Positions 18,963 to 28,893 are shown, numbered from the stretch's first letter. The stretch is 64,000 bases of DNA from Microbacterium esteraromaticum (GCF_017303215.1 NZ_JAEMWU010000002.1:248001-312000), one strand, 5' to 3'. Notes: generated by a model not told the origin, from the letters alone. Made by a program: numbers and translations.

Positions 18963-19922
18963 TCAGTTCGCTCCCGAGAACTCGGCGCGGCGGGCGACGA
19001 TCCAGCGCGCCAGCGCGTTGACCGCGAAGGTCACGATGAACAGGATGAGGCCCGTGGCGATCAGGGTGTTCACACCCGTGTCGTGCGCCTCGGGGAAGGC
19101 GAGGGCGATGTTGGCCGGGATCGGCGTCGGGTTGGTCGCCGTCAGCACGAGGAAGCTGTAGACGGCAGCGGGGGAGAGCACCATGGTCACGGCCATGGTC
19201 TCACCGAGGGCGCGACCGAGAGCGAGCATCGTCGCCGAGACCATGCCGCCGCGAGCGAAGGGCAGCACGGCCATGCGCACCATCTCCCAACGGGTGGCGC
19301 CGAGCGCAAGCGCGGCCTCTTCGTGCAGCTTCGGCGTCTGCAGGAAGACCTCGCGGCAGATCGCGGTCATGATCGGGATGACCATCACGGCAAGCACGAG
19401 TGCGGCGGTCAGGATCGTCTTTCCCGTCGACGAGACCTGTCCGCCGAAGAACGGCACCCAGGCCATGTTCTCGTTCATCCAGGCGTAGATCGGCTGCAGC
19501 AGCGGGGCGAGTACCAGACCGCCCCACAGGCCGAACACGACCGACGGCACAGCAGCCAGCAGGTCGATGATGTAGCCCAGCACGCCGGCGAGGCGGCGCG
19601 GGGCGTAGTGCGAGATGAACAGTGCGATGCCGATCGAGATCGGGGCGGCGATCAGCAGCGCGATGAAGGACACCCAGACCGTGCCGAACGCGAGCGGTCC
19701 GACGTACTGCCAGAACGAGTCACCTTCGAGGATGTGGTTGTCGGTCGTGTCGGGAGCGAACGCGGGCAGGCTCTGAATGATCAGGAACGCCGCGACCGCC
19801 ACGAGGACGACGAGGATTGTGATGCCGGCGCCGAGCGCGGTGCCCGAGAAGACCCGGTCGCCGAGACGCTGCTTGGCCTTGATCGGGGGCGCGGCTTGTG
19901 CCGGCCTGGTCGTCGTGGTCAT
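18963..19922 (-). CDS. pstC: Phosphate ABC transporter permease PstC
   Basis: This 319-residue partner permease of PstA has an N-terminal cytoplasmic tail rich in Thr/Pro/Ala and a first helix at about 30-52. The family segment YIIDLLAAVPSVVFGLWGG is present, as is the EAA loop LHEEAALALGATRWEMVRM followed by GRALGETMAV. A strong hairpin separates it from pstS. This probably lowers read-through so that the binding protein is made in excess over the membrane parts. Confidence 0.95.
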   Translation of the reverse strand: MTTTTRPAQAAPPIKAKQRLGDRVFSGTALGAGITILVVLVAVAAFLIIQSLPAFAPDTTDNHILEGDSFWQYVGPLAFGTVWVSFIALLIAAPISIGIALFISHYAPRRLAGVLGYIIDLLAAVPSVVFGLWGGLVLAPLLQPIYAWMNENMAWVPFFGGQVSSTGKTILTAALVLAVMVIPIMTAICREVFLQTPKLHEEAALALGATRWEMVRMAVLPFARGGMVSATMLALGRALGETMAVTMVLSPAAVYSFLVLTATNPTPIPANIALAFPEAHDTGVNTLIATGLILFIVTFAVNALARWIVARRAEFSGAN

Positions 19923-19982
19923 GTTCTCCTGCTGTTCGGGTGGAATCGGATGCTGTGGTGTCGGAGTCGGGGTGTCGACCGC

Positions 19983-20022
19983 CCGATGCCCCCACGCCCT
20001 ATGCGGGGCGTGAGGGCATCGG
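19983..20022 (-). terminator. Hairpin between pstS and pstC (partial terminator)
   Basis: A 9-bp plus 7-bp stem with one internal mismatch (CCGATGCCC pairing GGGCATCGG at the outside) lies 20 nt after the pstS stop. It has no T-tract. An attenuator that favours pstS expression, or an mRNA 3'-end stabiliser, is the likely role. Confidence 0.6.
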
Positions 20023-20041
20023 ATTCAGCTCAACTCGTGGA

Positions 20042-21145
20042 TCAGTCGACCTTGATGGTGTCGATCGCGGCGAGGACCTTGTCGCGCAGTCCGGCCGAGA
20101 TGGGAGCGCTACCTGCGTTGTCGGCGGCAGCCTGCTGGCCCTCTTCGCTGGCCATGTACTCGAAGTACGACTTGACCAGGGCAGCGGTGTTGGCGTCCTC
20201 GTACTGCTCGCATGCGATCAGGTAGCTGACCAGGGCGATCGGGTACGAACCTGCCGGAGCGGCGGCCGGGTCGATGGCGAAGACGAGGTCACCGGCGCCG
20301 CGGCCCTCCTCCAGCGGCGAGGCCTCGACGAGCGCTGCGGCGGCGTCTGCCGAGTACGCGACGTACTCGCCGTCGACACCGACGTGCACCTGGCCGAGCT
20401 CTGCGGTCTGCGATGCGTCGGCGTAGCCGATCGCGCCGTTGCCCGCGGTGATCGCCTGCACGACACCCGAGGTGCCCTGAGCGGCCTCGCCACCGTTGAT
20501 GGGCCACTCGCCGTCGGGCTCGTGGGTCCAGACATCGGCAGCGGTCGCTGCGAGGTAGGTGGTGAACGTCTCGGTGGTGCCCGAGTCGTCCGAGCGGTGG
20601 ACGGGCGAGATCACCAGGTCGGGCAGCTCGACGCCCTCGTTCTGCTCGGCGATGGCCGCGTCGTTCCAGTTGGTGATGGTGCCCGCGAAGATGCCCGCGA
20701 TGGTGGCGGCGTCGAGGTTGAGCGAGTCGATGCCCTCGAGGTTGAACGCCACGGCGACGGGCGAGATGTACAGCGGCACCTCGACGATGGCGTCGCTGGA
20801 GCACATACCGAAGCCGCCCTCGGTGAACTCGTCGAGCTTGAACGCGCGGTCCGAGCCGATGAAGTCGCTGGCGCCGGCGAGGAAGTTCTCGCGGCCGGTG
20901 CCCGAACCGGTGGGCTCGTAGTTGACGGTGACGCCGTTGTTGGCGGTCTGGAAGCCGGCGACCCATGCCTCCTGGGCGGCGCCCTGCGAGGAAGCGCCCG
21001 TGGCGCGCAGGGTGCCCTCGAGCGTCGAAGTCGAGTCGGAGGTCGAGCCCTCGGTAGCCGGGGCTTCGTTCGCGGCGCAACCGGTGAGGGCGAGTGCGGC
21101 CACGGCGCCGATGGCGCCGATTCGAGCGATGCTGGAGATCTTCAC
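20042..21145 (-). CDS. pstS: Phosphate-binding lipoprotein PstS
   Basis: This 367-residue binding protein for inorganic phosphate starts at a GTG (21145) giving VKISSIARIGAIGAVAALALTGCAAN, a signal peptide with lipobox LTGC. Phosphate-ligand segments are visible: RATGASSQGAAQEAW near the start of the mature part, FIGSDRAF, and HRSDDSGTTETFT. It leads the pstSCAB operon. Two perfect PHO-box repeats lie about 90-110 bp upstream. An in-frame GTG further upstream at 21193 would put 16 residues before the signal peptide and is less likely. Confidence 0.95.
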   Translation of the reverse strand: MKISSIARIGAIGAVAALALTGCAANEAPATEGSTSDSTSTLEGTLRATGASSQGAAQEAWVAGFQTANNGVTVNYEPTGSGTGRENFLAGASDFIGSDRAFKLDEFTEGGFGMCSSDAIVEVPLYISPVAVAFNLEGIDSLNLDAATIAGIFAGTITNWNDAAIAEQNEGVELPDLVISPVHRSDDSGTTETFTTYLAATAADVWTHEPDGEWPINGGEAAQGTSGVVQAITAGNGAIGYADASQTAELGQVHVGVDGEYVAYSADAAAALVEASPLEEGRGAGDLVFAIDPAAAPAGSYPIALVSYLIACEQYEDANTAALVKSYFEYMASEEGQQAAADNAGSAPISAGLRDKVLAAIDTIKVD

Positions 21146-21213
21146 TGTGGATCCGTTCGATCGGGGACTTGTGGATGCCCTGGTGCGGGGCACACAGTGA
21201 CGCTACGAGCGAC

Positions 21214-21254
21214 GGTTAACGAGACTCTCCCACGATGGTGAACGGAAGGTGAAC
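21214..21254 (-). promoter_or_regulatory. PHO box upstream of pstS
   Basis: On the minus strand GTTCACC occurs twice with an 11-bp period (21254-21248 and 21243-21237). A third related GTTAACC lies at 21220-21214, about two periods further on. GTTCACC direct repeats are the PhoP/RegX3-type phosphate-starvation box of actinobacteria, so SenX3-RegX3 in this window should control pstSCAB. Confidence 0.85.
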
Positions 21255-21266
21255 GACTGCTGTCGG

Positions 21267-22205
21267 CTAGACCTTCGGCTCATGGGTCTCGATCGAGATG
21301 ATCCCTGACCCCGGATTGGTTGCCGAGAGGTGAACAACCGAGAACGCGGACATGGCCAGTGCGCTCGCGCTGTTGACATACGACCCGCGCATGGTGCCGG
21401 TCGCCAGTGCCATCTCTGAGAGCAGTTCCGGCAGAACGGGGCCGTGACTGCACAGCACAGCGGGCTTGCGCGAGCGCACACGGCGTCCGATGACGGAGCG
21501 GATATCGGCGGTGCCGTGTTCCCAGGCATCCTGACTGATCTTGTCGGTGACGCGCGCGGCCCGCCCGAGTTTGCGTTCCAGCGGAGCCACGGTCTGCCGG
21601 CACCGTTCGGCGTCGCTGGTGACGATGCGCCGCACCCCGAAGGCCCGCAGTGGCGCGACGATCGCCTTCGCCTGGCGCGCGCCCTTGCCGGTGAGCGGCC
21701 GCGCAGCGTCCGGCCCGTCCCAGTCCGATCGCGCAATCGCCTTGGCGTGGCGCAGCGCGATCAACGGGAACGTGTGCAGCACGCCGTCCTCGACCAGCCG
21801 TGCGAAGTTCTCGAGGATCTCGATGTCGACGGGATAGCTCAGGCGCTGGCGCGCCTGCTTCACGCTGACCCATTCGATGGCGGCGATCTCACCGTTGGGG
21901 ACGAAGGATGAGGCGCGGATCGCGTCATCGGTCGCCTCGGCGGCCCAGTAGTGCACGACCTTCTGGCGCTTGGGGCGCATCCAGTACTTGCTCACGCCGA
22001 CCGGAACGCCCAGGCAGACGCGAATGCCGGTCTCTTCACGAACCTCACGCACCGCGGTCTCGGCGAGCATCTCGCCCGGGTCGACCTTGCCCTTGGGCAG
22101 CGTCACATCACGGTACTTCGTGCGGTGGATCAGCAGCACGCGCAGCTTGCCCTCCAGCATCCGCCAGACGACGGCGCCGGCGGCGTAGACGGCGGTGTCG
22201 GTCAT
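21267..22205 (-). CDS. Nudix hydrolase fused to histidine phosphatase (MutT1-like)
   Basis: This 312-residue two-domain enzyme has an N-terminal Nudix domain (about 1-135) with the box [22 protein letters not shown]. The C-terminal histidine phosphatase domain contains [15 protein letters not shown] and a second catalytic histidine in [12 protein letters not shown]. Mycobacterial MutT1 has this architecture, hydrolyses 8-oxo-(d)GTP and diadenosine polyphosphates, and is likewise next to ppk. Its ATG overlaps the ppk stop by 4 nt, so it is coupled to ppk. An upstream in-frame extension lies inside ppk and was excluded. Confidence 0.92.
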   Translation of the reverse strand: MTDTAVYAAGAVVWRMLEGKLRVLLIHRTKYRDVTLPKGKVDPGEMLAETAVREVREETGIRVCLGVPVGVSKYWMRPKRQKVVHYWAAEATDDAIRASSFVPNGEIAAIEWVSVKQARQRLSYPVDIEILENFARLVEDGVLHTFPLIALRHAKAIARSDWDGPDAARPLTGKGARQAKAIVAPLRAFGVRRIVTSDAERCRQTVAPLERKLGRAARVTDKISQDAWEHGTADIRSVIGRRVRSRKPAVLCSHGPVLPELLSEMALATGTMRGSYVNSASALAMSAFSVVHLSATNPGSGIISIETHEPKV

Positions 22206-24367
22206 CGACGGGTCTGCTTGCGACGGCGGCGTCCCTGCACAGCCGCCATCATGCGGTCCTGCAGGTCGATCAGCGGTGACTCCTCTGTCGACTGGGCGCG
22301 CGTCCACACCCCGCCCTCACCCAGATGCCACGAACTGGTACGCGGGTCCATGGCGAGATCGAACAGTGCGTGCAGTTCCTTGGTGTGCGCCGGGTCATCA
22401 AGGCGCACCAGCGCCTCGACGCGCCGGTCGAGGTTGCGGTGCATCATGTCGGCGCTGCCGATGTAGACGATGGGCTCGCCGTCGTTGTCGAACATGAACA
22501 GTCGCGAATGCTCGAGGTAGCGCCCCAGGATGCTGCGCACCGTGATGTTGTCGCTGACGCCGGGCAGGTCCACGCGCAGGCCGCAGATGCCGCGCACCCA
22601 CACCTCGACCTTCACGCCGGCGATGCTGGCGCGGTACAGGGCGTCCACGATCTGCTCGTCGACCATCGAGTTGACCTTGATGCGGATACGTGCCGGGCGG
22701 CCGGCCTCGGCGTGCTTGCGCTCGTTGTCGATGTGACGCAGCAGCCCCTTGCGCAGGTGCAGGGGCGCCACGAGCAGACGCTTGAACTTCTTCTCGATCG
22801 CGTAGCCGCTGAGCTCGTTGAACAGGCGGGTGAGGTCGCGTCCGACGAGCGGGTCGGCGGTGAACAGACCGAAGTCCTCGTAGATGCGGCTGGTCTTGGG
22901 GTTGTAGTTGCCGGTGCCGACGTGCGAGTAGTGGCGCAGTACGCCGTCCTCCTCGCGGATCACGAGTGCCAGCTTGCAGTGCGTCTTCAGACCCACCAGT
23001 CCGTACACGACGTGCACACCGGCCTTCTCGAGCTTGCGTGCCCAGACGATGTTGGCGGCTTCGTCGAAGCGGGCCTTCACCTCGACGAGTGCCAGCACCG
23101 ACTTGCCGGCCTCGGCGGCGTCGATGAGGGCCTGCACGATCGGGCTGTCGCCCGAGGTGCGGTACAGCGTCTGCTTGATGGCCAGGACGTGCGGGTCGCG
23201 CGCGGCTTGCTCGAGGAACGCCTGCACGCTCGTCGCGAACGATTCGTAGGGGTGGTGCACGAGCACATCGGACTTGCCGATGGCCCGGAAGATGTCGGGC
23301 CGCTCATTGCTGTCGCCGGGCTGGAACGCCACGGCCGTGGTCGGCAGGTGCGGCGGGTAGCGCAGGTCGGGGCGGTCGATCCGCGACAGGCCGAACAGGC
23401 CGCGCAGGTCCAGCGGCCCAGGTAGGCGGTAGACCTCCTGGTCGGTGATGTCGAGCTCGGTGATGAGCAGCTCGAGCGTCACATCGTCCATGTCGTCGGT
23501 GATCTCGAGGCGGATCGGCGGACCGAACCGGCGTCTGAGCAGCTCGGCTTCGAGCGCCTGGATCAGGTTCTCGCTCTCATCCTCTTCGATCTCGACGTCC
23601 TCGTTGCGGGTCAGCCGGAACGCGTGGTGGTCGAGCACCTCCATTCCCGGGAACAGATCATCCAGGTGGTTGGCGATGAGGTCTTCGAGGCGGATGTAGC
23701 GCACGATCTGCCCGCCGCCGGGGACGGCGATGAGGCGCGGCAGCATCGAGGGCACCTTGAGGCGCGCGAACTCCTGGCGACCGGTGCGGGCGTTGCGGAT
23801 GCGGATGGCGAGGTTCAGCGAGAGCCCGGAGATATAGGGGAACGGGTGCGCGGGGTCGACGGCCAGCGGCATGAGCACGGGGAAGACCTGCGCCTGGAAG
23901 TACTCGCCCAGCGCGGCGCGCTCAGCGTCGGTCAGCTCGTCCCAGTCGGTGATCTCGATGCCGGCGTCAGCCAGTGCGGGCTTGACCTGTTCGCTCCAGA
24001 CGGCGGCGTGCCGCAGCTGCAGCGCATGGGCCTCGCGCGAGATGTCGCTGAGCACGTCGGAGGGCGCGCGGCCGACATTGGTGGGCACGGCCAGCCCTGT
24101 GAGGATGCGCCGCTTGAGTCCGGCGACGCGCACCATGAAGAACTCGTCGAGGTTGCTGGCGAAGATCGCCAGGAAGTTCGCCCGTTCGAGTTCGGGGACC
24201 GTGGGGTCCTCGGCCAGTTCGAGCACACGCTGGTTGAACGCCAACCAGCTCAGTTCCCGGTCGTGGTAGCGATGATCGGGCAGAACCGAGTCCGGGGTCT
24301 CATGCGCGTCGAAGTCGTCGTCTTCGGCGTCCTCGAGTCCGGCGTCGACAAGTACGTGATCGATCAT
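22202..24367 (-). CDS. ppk: Polyphosphate kinase 1
   Basis: This enzyme of about 721 residues polymerises the ATP gamma-phosphate into polyphosphate. Visible features are the N-terminal [34 protein letters not shown], the autophosphorylated histidine region [20 protein letters not shown], and the C-terminal motif near [17 protein letters not shown]. An in-frame ATG at 24376 has AAGG directly against it, too close for initiation. The same AAGG is 8-9 nt from the ATG at 24367, which is preferred. It lies beside pstSCAB and under the same phosphate theme, but no PHO box was seen directly upstream. Confidence 0.96.
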   Translation of the reverse strand: MIDHVLVDAGLEDAEDDDFDAHETPDSVLPDHRYHDRELSWLAFNQRVLELAEDPTVPELERANFLAIFASNLDEFFMVRVAGLKRRILTGLAVPTNVGRAPSDVLSDISREAHALQLRHAAVWSEQVKPALADAGIEITDWDELTDAERAALGEYFQAQVFPVLMPLAVDPAHPFPYISGLSLNLAIRIRNARTGRQEFARLKVPSMLPRLIAVPGGGQIVRYIRLEDLIANHLDDLFPGMEVLDHHAFRLTRNEDVEIEEDESENLIQALEAELLRRRFGPPIRLEITDDMDDVTLELLITELDITDQEVYRLPGPLDLRGLFGLSRIDRPDLRYPPHLPTTAVAFQPGDSNERPDIFRAIGKSDVLVHHPYESFATSVQAFLEQAARDPHVLAIKQTLYRTSGDSPIVQALIDAAEAGKSVLALVEVKARFDEAANIVWARKLEKAGVHVVYGLVGLKTHCKLALVIREEDGVLRHYSHVGTGNYNPKTSRIYEDFGLFTADPLVGRDLTRLFNELSGYAIEKKFKRLLVAPLHLRKGLLRHIDNERKHAEAGRPARIRIKVNSMVDEQIVDALYRASIAGVKVEVWVRGICGLRVDLPGVSDNITVRSILGRYLEHSRLFMFDNDGEPIVYIGSADMMHRNLDRRVEALVRLDDPAHTKELHALFDLAMDPRTSSWHLGEGGVWTRAQSTEESPLIDLQDRMMAAVQGRRRRKQTRR

Positions 24368-24407
24368 GGGGTACATCCTTGCATCCGTCGGTTACGAGCA
24401 GGAGAAC

Positions 24408-25085
24408 TCAGCCCGCCGCTTGTCCCGGTTCGTCGTTCAGATTGAAGCGGTAGCCAACGTTGCGCACGGTGCCGATGACCTGCTCGGCGTCGCCGAGCTT
24501 GGCGCGCAGGCGACGCACGTGCACGTCGACGGTGCGGGTGCCACCGAAGTAGTCGTAGCCCCAGACGTCGCTGAGTAGCTGTTCTCGGGTGAAGACGCGG
24601 GAAGGGTGTGTCGCCAGGAAGTGCAGCAGCTGGAACTCCTTGTACGTCAGGTCCAGCGGACGTCCGTGCAACTTGGCAGAGTACGACTGCTCGTCGATCG
24701 TGATCCCGGATGCCTGCACGCTGACGGGTGTCTCGGCGTCGGGCCGGGTCAGTGCGAGACGCAGGCGGGCATCGACCTCGGCGGGGCCCGCGGTGGCCAG
24801 CACGACATCGGCGAAGCCCCATTCGGTGGAGATCGCGCTCATGCCGCCCTCGGTGACCACGAGCAGCACCGGCGCCTCGCCGCCCGCGGTCTGCAACAGA
24901 CGACAGGCGGCTCGGGCCGCGACGAGGTCTTCGCGGCCGTCCACGACGATCGCCGCGCACTCGGGGAGCGATAGCAGACGGGACGGCTCGATCGGGTGAT
25001 GGCGGATGCTGTGGGCGAGCAACCCGAGCGCTGGCAGCACCGGCTCCGCATCGGGAGCCGGGGTGAGTACCACCAACACGGCCAC
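24408..25085 (-). CDS. glnR: GlnR-type orphan OmpR-family regulator
   Basis: This 225-residue protein has an atypical receiver domain (about 1-115) that keeps one aspartate ([11 protein letters not shown]) but lacks the usual acidic pocket and lysine, plus an OmpR winged helix (about 130-215, [21 protein letters not shown]). The pattern closely follows actinobacterial GlnR (Rv0818-type), the nitrogen regulator. TAACAT (25097-25092) ends 6 nt before the GTG at 25085, so a leaderless start there is chosen. It gives the N-terminus MAVLVVLTP, which aligns with known GlnR proteins. GlnR is also known to act on phosphate-linked genes in some actinobacteria. Confidence 0.85.
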   Translation of the reverse strand: MAVLVVLTPAPDAEPVLPALGLLAHSIRHHPIEPSRLLSLPECAAIVVDGREDLVAARAACRLLQTAGGEAPVLLVVTEGGMSAISTEWGFADVVLATAGPAEVDARLRLALTRPDAETPVSVQASGITIDEQSYSAKLHGRPLDLTYKEFQLLHFLATHPSRVFTREQLLSDVWGYDYFGGTRTVDVHVRRLRAKLGDAEQVIGTVRNVGYRFNLNDEPGQAAG

Positions 25086-25166
25086 GCACACATGTTAGTC
25101 GGGTGCGTCCCGCCGTCGGAGGAATGCGTCAGACGGGTGCGGGTATGTGACGGGTACGATGGCGTC

Positions 25167-25460
25167 ATGCAAGAAGTGGCACTCGCTCCGCGCAACGCGT
25201 TCCACGGCGTGATCGCCGTCTTGGGCGTGGCAGCGGTGACGGCGATCCTGCTGGGATTCCTGCTGCCGGCCGACACCCGGATCGGCTGGTTGCTGATCGC
25301 CTTCGGTGGTGTCGTGTTGCTGTCGTTCGCCGTGCAGCTGGCGTATGCCCGTCCGCAGGGGTTCGTCGTGCGGGTATCGGCGAGCATCGTGGGATCGCTG
25401 GTGCTGATGGGGATGGTGTCGGCGGCCTTCGGCGTCGCGACACTCGTCTCGGCGTTCTGA
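25167..25460 (+). CDS. Small three- to four-helix membrane protein
   Basis: This 97-residue protein (MQEVALAPRNAFHGVIAVLG) has hydrophobic helices at about 13-33, 40-60 and 70-95. No family was recognised. TACGAT (25155-25160) lies exactly 6 nt before the ATG at 25167, so the mRNA should be leaderless. It is divergent from the GlnR-type gene and precedes two other small genes on the plus strand. Confidence 0.75.
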   Translation: MQEVALAPRNAFHGVIAVLGVAAVTAILLGFLLPADTRIGWLLIAFGGVVLLSFAVQLAYARPQGFVVRVSASIVGSLVLMGMVSAAFGVATLVSAF

Positions 25461-25499
25461 CGCGACCGGGTTGCGTGACAGGTGACTAGACTGTCGGGC

Positions 25500-25613
25500 A
25501 TGGACATCGTCGCGCTCGAACTCTTCTTCCTCGGTCTGCTGGGCCTTGCGGGCCTCGCGATCGCCTTCGTCGCCGGCGTCGTGCTGGTGAACCTGTTCCG
25601 CGGTCAGCGCTGA
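25500..25613 (+). CDS. 37-residue single-helix membrane protein
   Basis: The frame MDIVALELFFLGLLGLAGLA continues with a hydrophobic stretch and ends in NLFRGQR. It is one long membrane helix with a positively charged C-terminus. TAGACT (25487-25492) lies 7 nt before the ATG, consistent with a leaderless transcript. It ends 13 nt before the nitrobindin gene and is probably co-transcribed with it. No function is known. Confidence 0.6.
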   Translation: MDIVALELFFLGLLGLAGLAIAFVAGVVLVNLFRGQR

Positions 25614-25626
25614 TCCAGAGCCGATC

Positions 25627-26229
25627 ATGATCGAACTGCCCACGGATCTGCCTGCCGATCTGGCACCGTTGTCGTGGTTGCTCGGCGTCTGGGAGGGCAC
25701 CGGCGTCATCGAGTACAGCGCGGGCGACCAGCGCTTCGAGGGCGAGTTCACCCATCGCGTGAGCTTCAGCCACGATGGCGGGCCGTTCCTGAATTACGCC
25801 GCCACGGCCTCGTTCCGCGGCACTGAGGGTCAGGACGAGCCGATCGCCTTGCTGTCCGAGACCGGCTTCTGGCACCTCGCACGGCCGCGCACGGCATCCG
25901 ATCCCGGCCCCGCACTCCTGCCTCCCGCCGAGGCCGCGACCGAGCGCACGGTCGACGACGTCGAGGCGCTGCGTACCGACGACGGTTTCCCGCTCGAGGT
26001 CTCGGTCGCGCATTCGGACGGCACGCTCGAGCTCTACCTCGGGCGCATCGCCGGCCCCCGTATCGACATCGCCACGGATGCCGTCGTGCGTCCAGCGGGT
26101 GCAAAACAGTACACCGCAGCCAGCCGCATGTACGGCCTGGTCGATGGACACCTGCTCTGGGCATGGGACATCGCGGCGATGGGCGAGACGCTGAAGTCGC
26201 ACGCATCCGCCCGCCTGGCCAAGGTCTGA
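25627..26229 (+). CDS. Nitrobindin-like FABP-family heme protein
   Basis: This 200-residue beta-barrel protein of the DUF1794/THAP4-like family has the N-terminal signature LLGVWEGTGVIEY (GxWxGxG) and the closing strand HLLWAWDIAAMGE. Members bind heme and isomerise peroxynitrite to nitrate. This one carries an acidic/proline insertion in the middle (about 98-115). It belongs to a plus-strand run of small genes ending in ygfZ. In Mycobacterium the homologue Rv0813c is near the aminodeoxychorismate lyase and GlnR genes, and the same set occurs in this window. Confidence 0.88.
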   Translation: MIELPTDLPADLAPLSWLLGVWEGTGVIEYSAGDQRFEGEFTHRVSFSHDGGPFLNYAATASFRGTEGQDEPIALLSETGFWHLARPRTASDPGPALLPPAEAATERTVDDVEALRTDDGFPLEVSVAHSDGTLELYLGRIAGPRIDIATDAVVRPAGAKQYTAASRMYGLVDGHLLWAWDIAAMGETLKSHASARLAKV

Positions 26230-26236
26230 GTCGGCG

Positions 26237-27325
26237 GTGTTCGACAGCATCCCCGGCGCCGTCCGTGAAGGCGACGTGATCGCCCACTTCGGCAACCCGC
26301 TCATCGAGCAGCGACAGCTGGCCGCGGGCGAGGCTCTGGTGCCGCTGACCGATCGCACCCTGATCGAGGTCGCCGGCGCAGACCGCCTCACCTGGCTCGA
26401 CTCGTTCACCTCGCAGGCGTTGAAGGGCCTGCCCGCGGGTGCCAGCACTGAGCTGCTCGTGCTCGACCCGCAGGGTCGCGTCGAGCACGCCGCCGCCGTC
26501 TTCGAGGACGGCACGGCGACGTGGCTGATCGCCGACAGTGCGGATGCCGATGCGCTGGCCACCTGGTTGCAGCGCATGGTCTTCCGCTCCCGCGTCACCG
26601 TCACGGTGAAGTCGGATGCTGTCCTGGTGGGTTTCTTCGCAGGAGGCGGTGCGCAGGCCCGCGTCGCCGTGGCGGCTCCGAATGGCCACGCGCTCGTCTG
26701 GAACGACCCGTGGCAGAGCGTGCAGCCGGGCGGGCACCAGTACGCCGCCGTCGATGGGCATCCCGGCGCGGACTACGCCTGGACGATCGCCGTGCTCGAT
26801 GACGCGGACGCGCTCACGGGGCCGTTCGCGGGGGCACTGGCGGCGGAGGCTCTTCGTGTCGCCGCGTGGCGCCCCCGTTGGTCGCACGAGGTCGATGAGC
26901 GCACGATTCCGCACGAGGCCGATTGGATCCGCTCCGCCGTGCACCTCGACAAGGGGTGCTACCGCGGCCAGGAAACCGTCGCGAAGGTGCACAATCTCGG
27001 GCATCCGCCGCGACGACTCGCGGCCCTGCACCTCGATGGCAGCGAGGTGACCCTGCCGCAGCCGGGATCGCCCGTGCTGGCCGGTGACGCCGAGGTCGGT
27101 CAGGTGACGTCCGCCGCGCTGCACTACGAGGACGGGCCGATCGCGTTGGCGATGCTCTCACGACGCGCGCCGATCGGCGACCTGGTCGTGCGCGCTGACG
27201 GCGTCGACATCGCGGCGGCGCAGCAGGTCATCGTGCCGGCCGACGCCGGGGCCACGGCCGAGGTGCCGCGTCTGACGCGCCTGTCGCGGCGACCGCTGGG
27301 CGAGGATCCTCGCAACAGCCGCTGA
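26237..27325 (+). CDS. ygfZ: YgfZ/GcvT-like folate-binding Fe-S maintenance protein
   Basis: This 362-residue protein has the diagnostic motif KGCYRGQE (in HLDKGCYRGQETVAKVHN) that defines YgfZ rather than true GcvT. YgfZ proteins bind folate and help assemble or repair iron-sulfur clusters. The start is the GTG at 26237, 7 nt after the nitrobindin stop. Tandem folate-fold domains occupy about 30-250 and a C-terminal barrel about 265-350. Pairing with a nitrosative-stress heme protein suggests a shared protective role, which is inferred. Confidence 0.92.
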   Translation: MFDSIPGAVREGDVIAHFGNPLIEQRQLAAGEALVPLTDRTLIEVAGADRLTWLDSFTSQALKGLPAGASTELLVLDPQGRVEHAAAVFEDGTATWLIADSADADALATWLQRMVFRSRVTVTVKSDAVLVGFFAGGGAQARVAVAAPNGHALVWNDPWQSVQPGGHQYAAVDGHPGADYAWTIAVLDDADALTGPFAGALAAEALRVAAWRPRWSHEVDERTIPHEADWIRSAVHLDKGCYRGQETVAKVHNLGHPPRRLAALHLDGSEVTLPQPGSPVLAGDAEVGQVTSAALHYEDGPIALAMLSRRAPIGDLVVRADGVDIAAAQQVIVPADAGATAEVPRLTRLSRRPLGEDPRNSR

Positions 27326-27356
27326 GCCGGTCGTGCCCGGCCGATAGGCTGGGTGC

Positions 27357-28100
27357 ATGACGCGCACCCTGATTCTGCTCCGGCACGGCCAGAGCGAATG
27401 GAACAAGCTCAACCTGTTCACCGGATGGGTGGACGTTCGCCTGACCGAGCAGGGCAAAGAAGAGGCCCGCCGTGGTGGCGAGCTGCTGGCCGAAGCCGGG
27501 CTGCTGCCCGACGTGCTGCACACGTCGCTGCTGAGCCGCGCGATCCAGACCGCGAACATCGCCCTGGATGCCGCCGATCGGCTGTGGATTCCGGTGACCC
27601 GCTCGTGGCGCCTCAACGAGCGTCACTACGGCGCGCTGCAGGGCAAGGACAAGGCACAGACGCTCGAAGAGTTCGGTCCCGAGCAGTTCCAGCTCTGGCG
27701 CCGCTCGTTCGACGTGCCGCCGCCGCTGCTCGACGACGACAGCGAGTTCAGCCAGGTGCACGACGCGCGCTACGCGGGCATCGACGGCGACGTGCCGCGC
27801 ACCGAGTCGCTCAAGCTCGTGATCGACCGCCTGCTGCCGTACTGGGAGGACGCGATCGTCCCCGACCTCGAAGCCGGCAAGACGGTGCTCGTCACCGCGC
27901 ATGGCAACTCGCTGCGCGGTCTGGTCAAGCACCTCGACGGCATCAGCGACGACGACATCGCCGAGCTGAACATTCCCACCGGCATCCCGCTGGTGTACGA
28001 ACTCGATGAGAACAACGTGCCGACCGGACCGGCTCGCTACCTCGACCCTGAGGCCGCTGCGGCCGGTGCCGCGGCTGTCGCCGCGCAGGGCAAGAAGTAA
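27357..28100 (+). CDS. gpmA: 2,3-bisphosphoglycerate-dependent phosphoglycerate mutase
   Basis: This 247-residue glycolytic enzyme interconverts 3- and 2-phosphoglycerate. The phosphohistidine motif [10 protein letters not shown] is near the N-terminus, with the substrate segment [12 protein letters not shown] and the second histidine in [21 protein letters not shown] (27345-27350) lies 6 nt before the ATG, so it is likely leaderless. The gene is followed by a terminator and then phoU and senX3-regX3. The gpm-senX3-regX3 proximity is conserved in actinobacteria. Confidence 0.97.
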   Translation: MTRTLILLRHGQSEWNKLNLFTGWVDVRLTEQGKEEARRGGELLAEAGLLPDVLHTSLLSRAIQTANIALDAADRLWIPVTRSWRLNERHYGALQGKDKAQTLEEFGPEQFQLWRRSFDVPPPLLDDDSEFSQVHDARYAGIDGDVPRTESLKLVIDRLLPYWEDAIVPDLEAGKTVLVTAHGNSLRGLVKHLDGISDDDIAELNIPTGIPLVYELDENNVPTGPARYLDPEAAAAGAAAVAAQGKK

Positions 28101-28111
28101 TCCCCGCAACG

Positions 28112-28154
28112 ACGAAGCCCCTCTGAATCCTGGGCGGATTCAGAGGGGCTTCGT
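28112..28154. terminator. Bidirectional terminator between gpmA and phoU
   Basis: A perfect 19-bp stem, ACGAAGCCCCTCTGAATCC (28112-28130) and its complement (28136-28154), with a 5-nt loop. It separates the two convergent genes. Confidence 0.88.
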
Positions 28155-28179
28155 CGTGTCGAACAGCGGATGCCGCGGA

Positions 28180-28893
28180 TCAGGCCTCTGGTGCGTCCTC
28201 GCCAGGGGCCGAGAGCTGTGCCTCGACGGCGAGGGCGATGTCCTCTTCTTCGACCGCCCAGTCGCCGGTGGCGAGGTAGACGACCTTCTTGGCCACGGCG
28301 ACCGCGTGGTCGGCGAAGCGCTCGTGGTAACGGCTCGCGAGGGTGGCGTCGACGGTGGCCTCGGCCTCACCCTTCCAGTTGTCGCTGAGCACCTTGTCGA
28401 AGACGTGCGCGTGCAGCTCGTCCACGTCATCGTCGGCGTTGCGGATCGCGTCGGCGAAGCGCAGGTCCTGCGTGCGCAGCAGGTCGGCGAGCGTGCGAGC
28501 GATTTCGACATCGAGCTCTCCCATGCGGCGGAAGGTGCCCTTGAGGCCCTTCGGCACGGCGCGCTCGGGGAAGCGCAGGCGGGCGAGCTGAGCGATGTGC
28601 TCGGCCATGTCGCCCATGCGCTCGAGCGATGCGCTCACGCGCAGCGCGGTGATCACGATGCGCAGGTCGCGGGCGACCGGCTGCTGGCGCGCCAGGATCT
28701 CGATGGCCTGCTCGTCGAGCGCGACGGCGAGTTCGTCGATCTTGGCGTCGTCGGCGATGACCTCGTCAGCCAGTGCGACGTCGCTCTCGGCGAACGAGGT
28801 GGTCGCCTTCTCGATGGCGATCGTGACGAGGTCGGCGATCTCGGTGAGCTTCGCCTGCAGGTCCTCGAGGGACTGGTGGAACACTTGGCGCAT
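28180..28893 (-). CDS. phoU: Phosphate signalling protein PhoU
   Basis: This 237-residue protein is built from two three-helix PhoU repeats. It starts MRQVFHQSLEDLQAKLTEIA and shows the repeated pattern of acidic metal-binding residues (EVIADDAKIDELAVALDEQA, then RNADDDVDELHAHVF). PhoU links Pst transporter activity to the sensor kinase and keeps the Pho response off when phosphate is sufficient. It is divergent from senX3, and three 11-bp-spaced PHO-like repeats lie in the shared control region. The ATG at 28893 is chosen because upstream codons are not conserved in type. Confidence 0.95.
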   Translation of the reverse strand: MRQVFHQSLEDLQAKLTEIADLVTIAIEKATTSFAESDVALADEVIADDAKIDELAVALDEQAIEILARQQPVARDLRIVITALRVSASLERMGDMAEHIAQLARLRFPERAVPKGLKGTFRRMGELDVEIARTLADLLRTQDLRFADAIRNADDDVDELHAHVFDKVLSDNWKGEAEATVDATLASRYHERFADHAVAVAKKVVYLATGDWAVEEEDIALAVEAQLSAPGEDAPEA

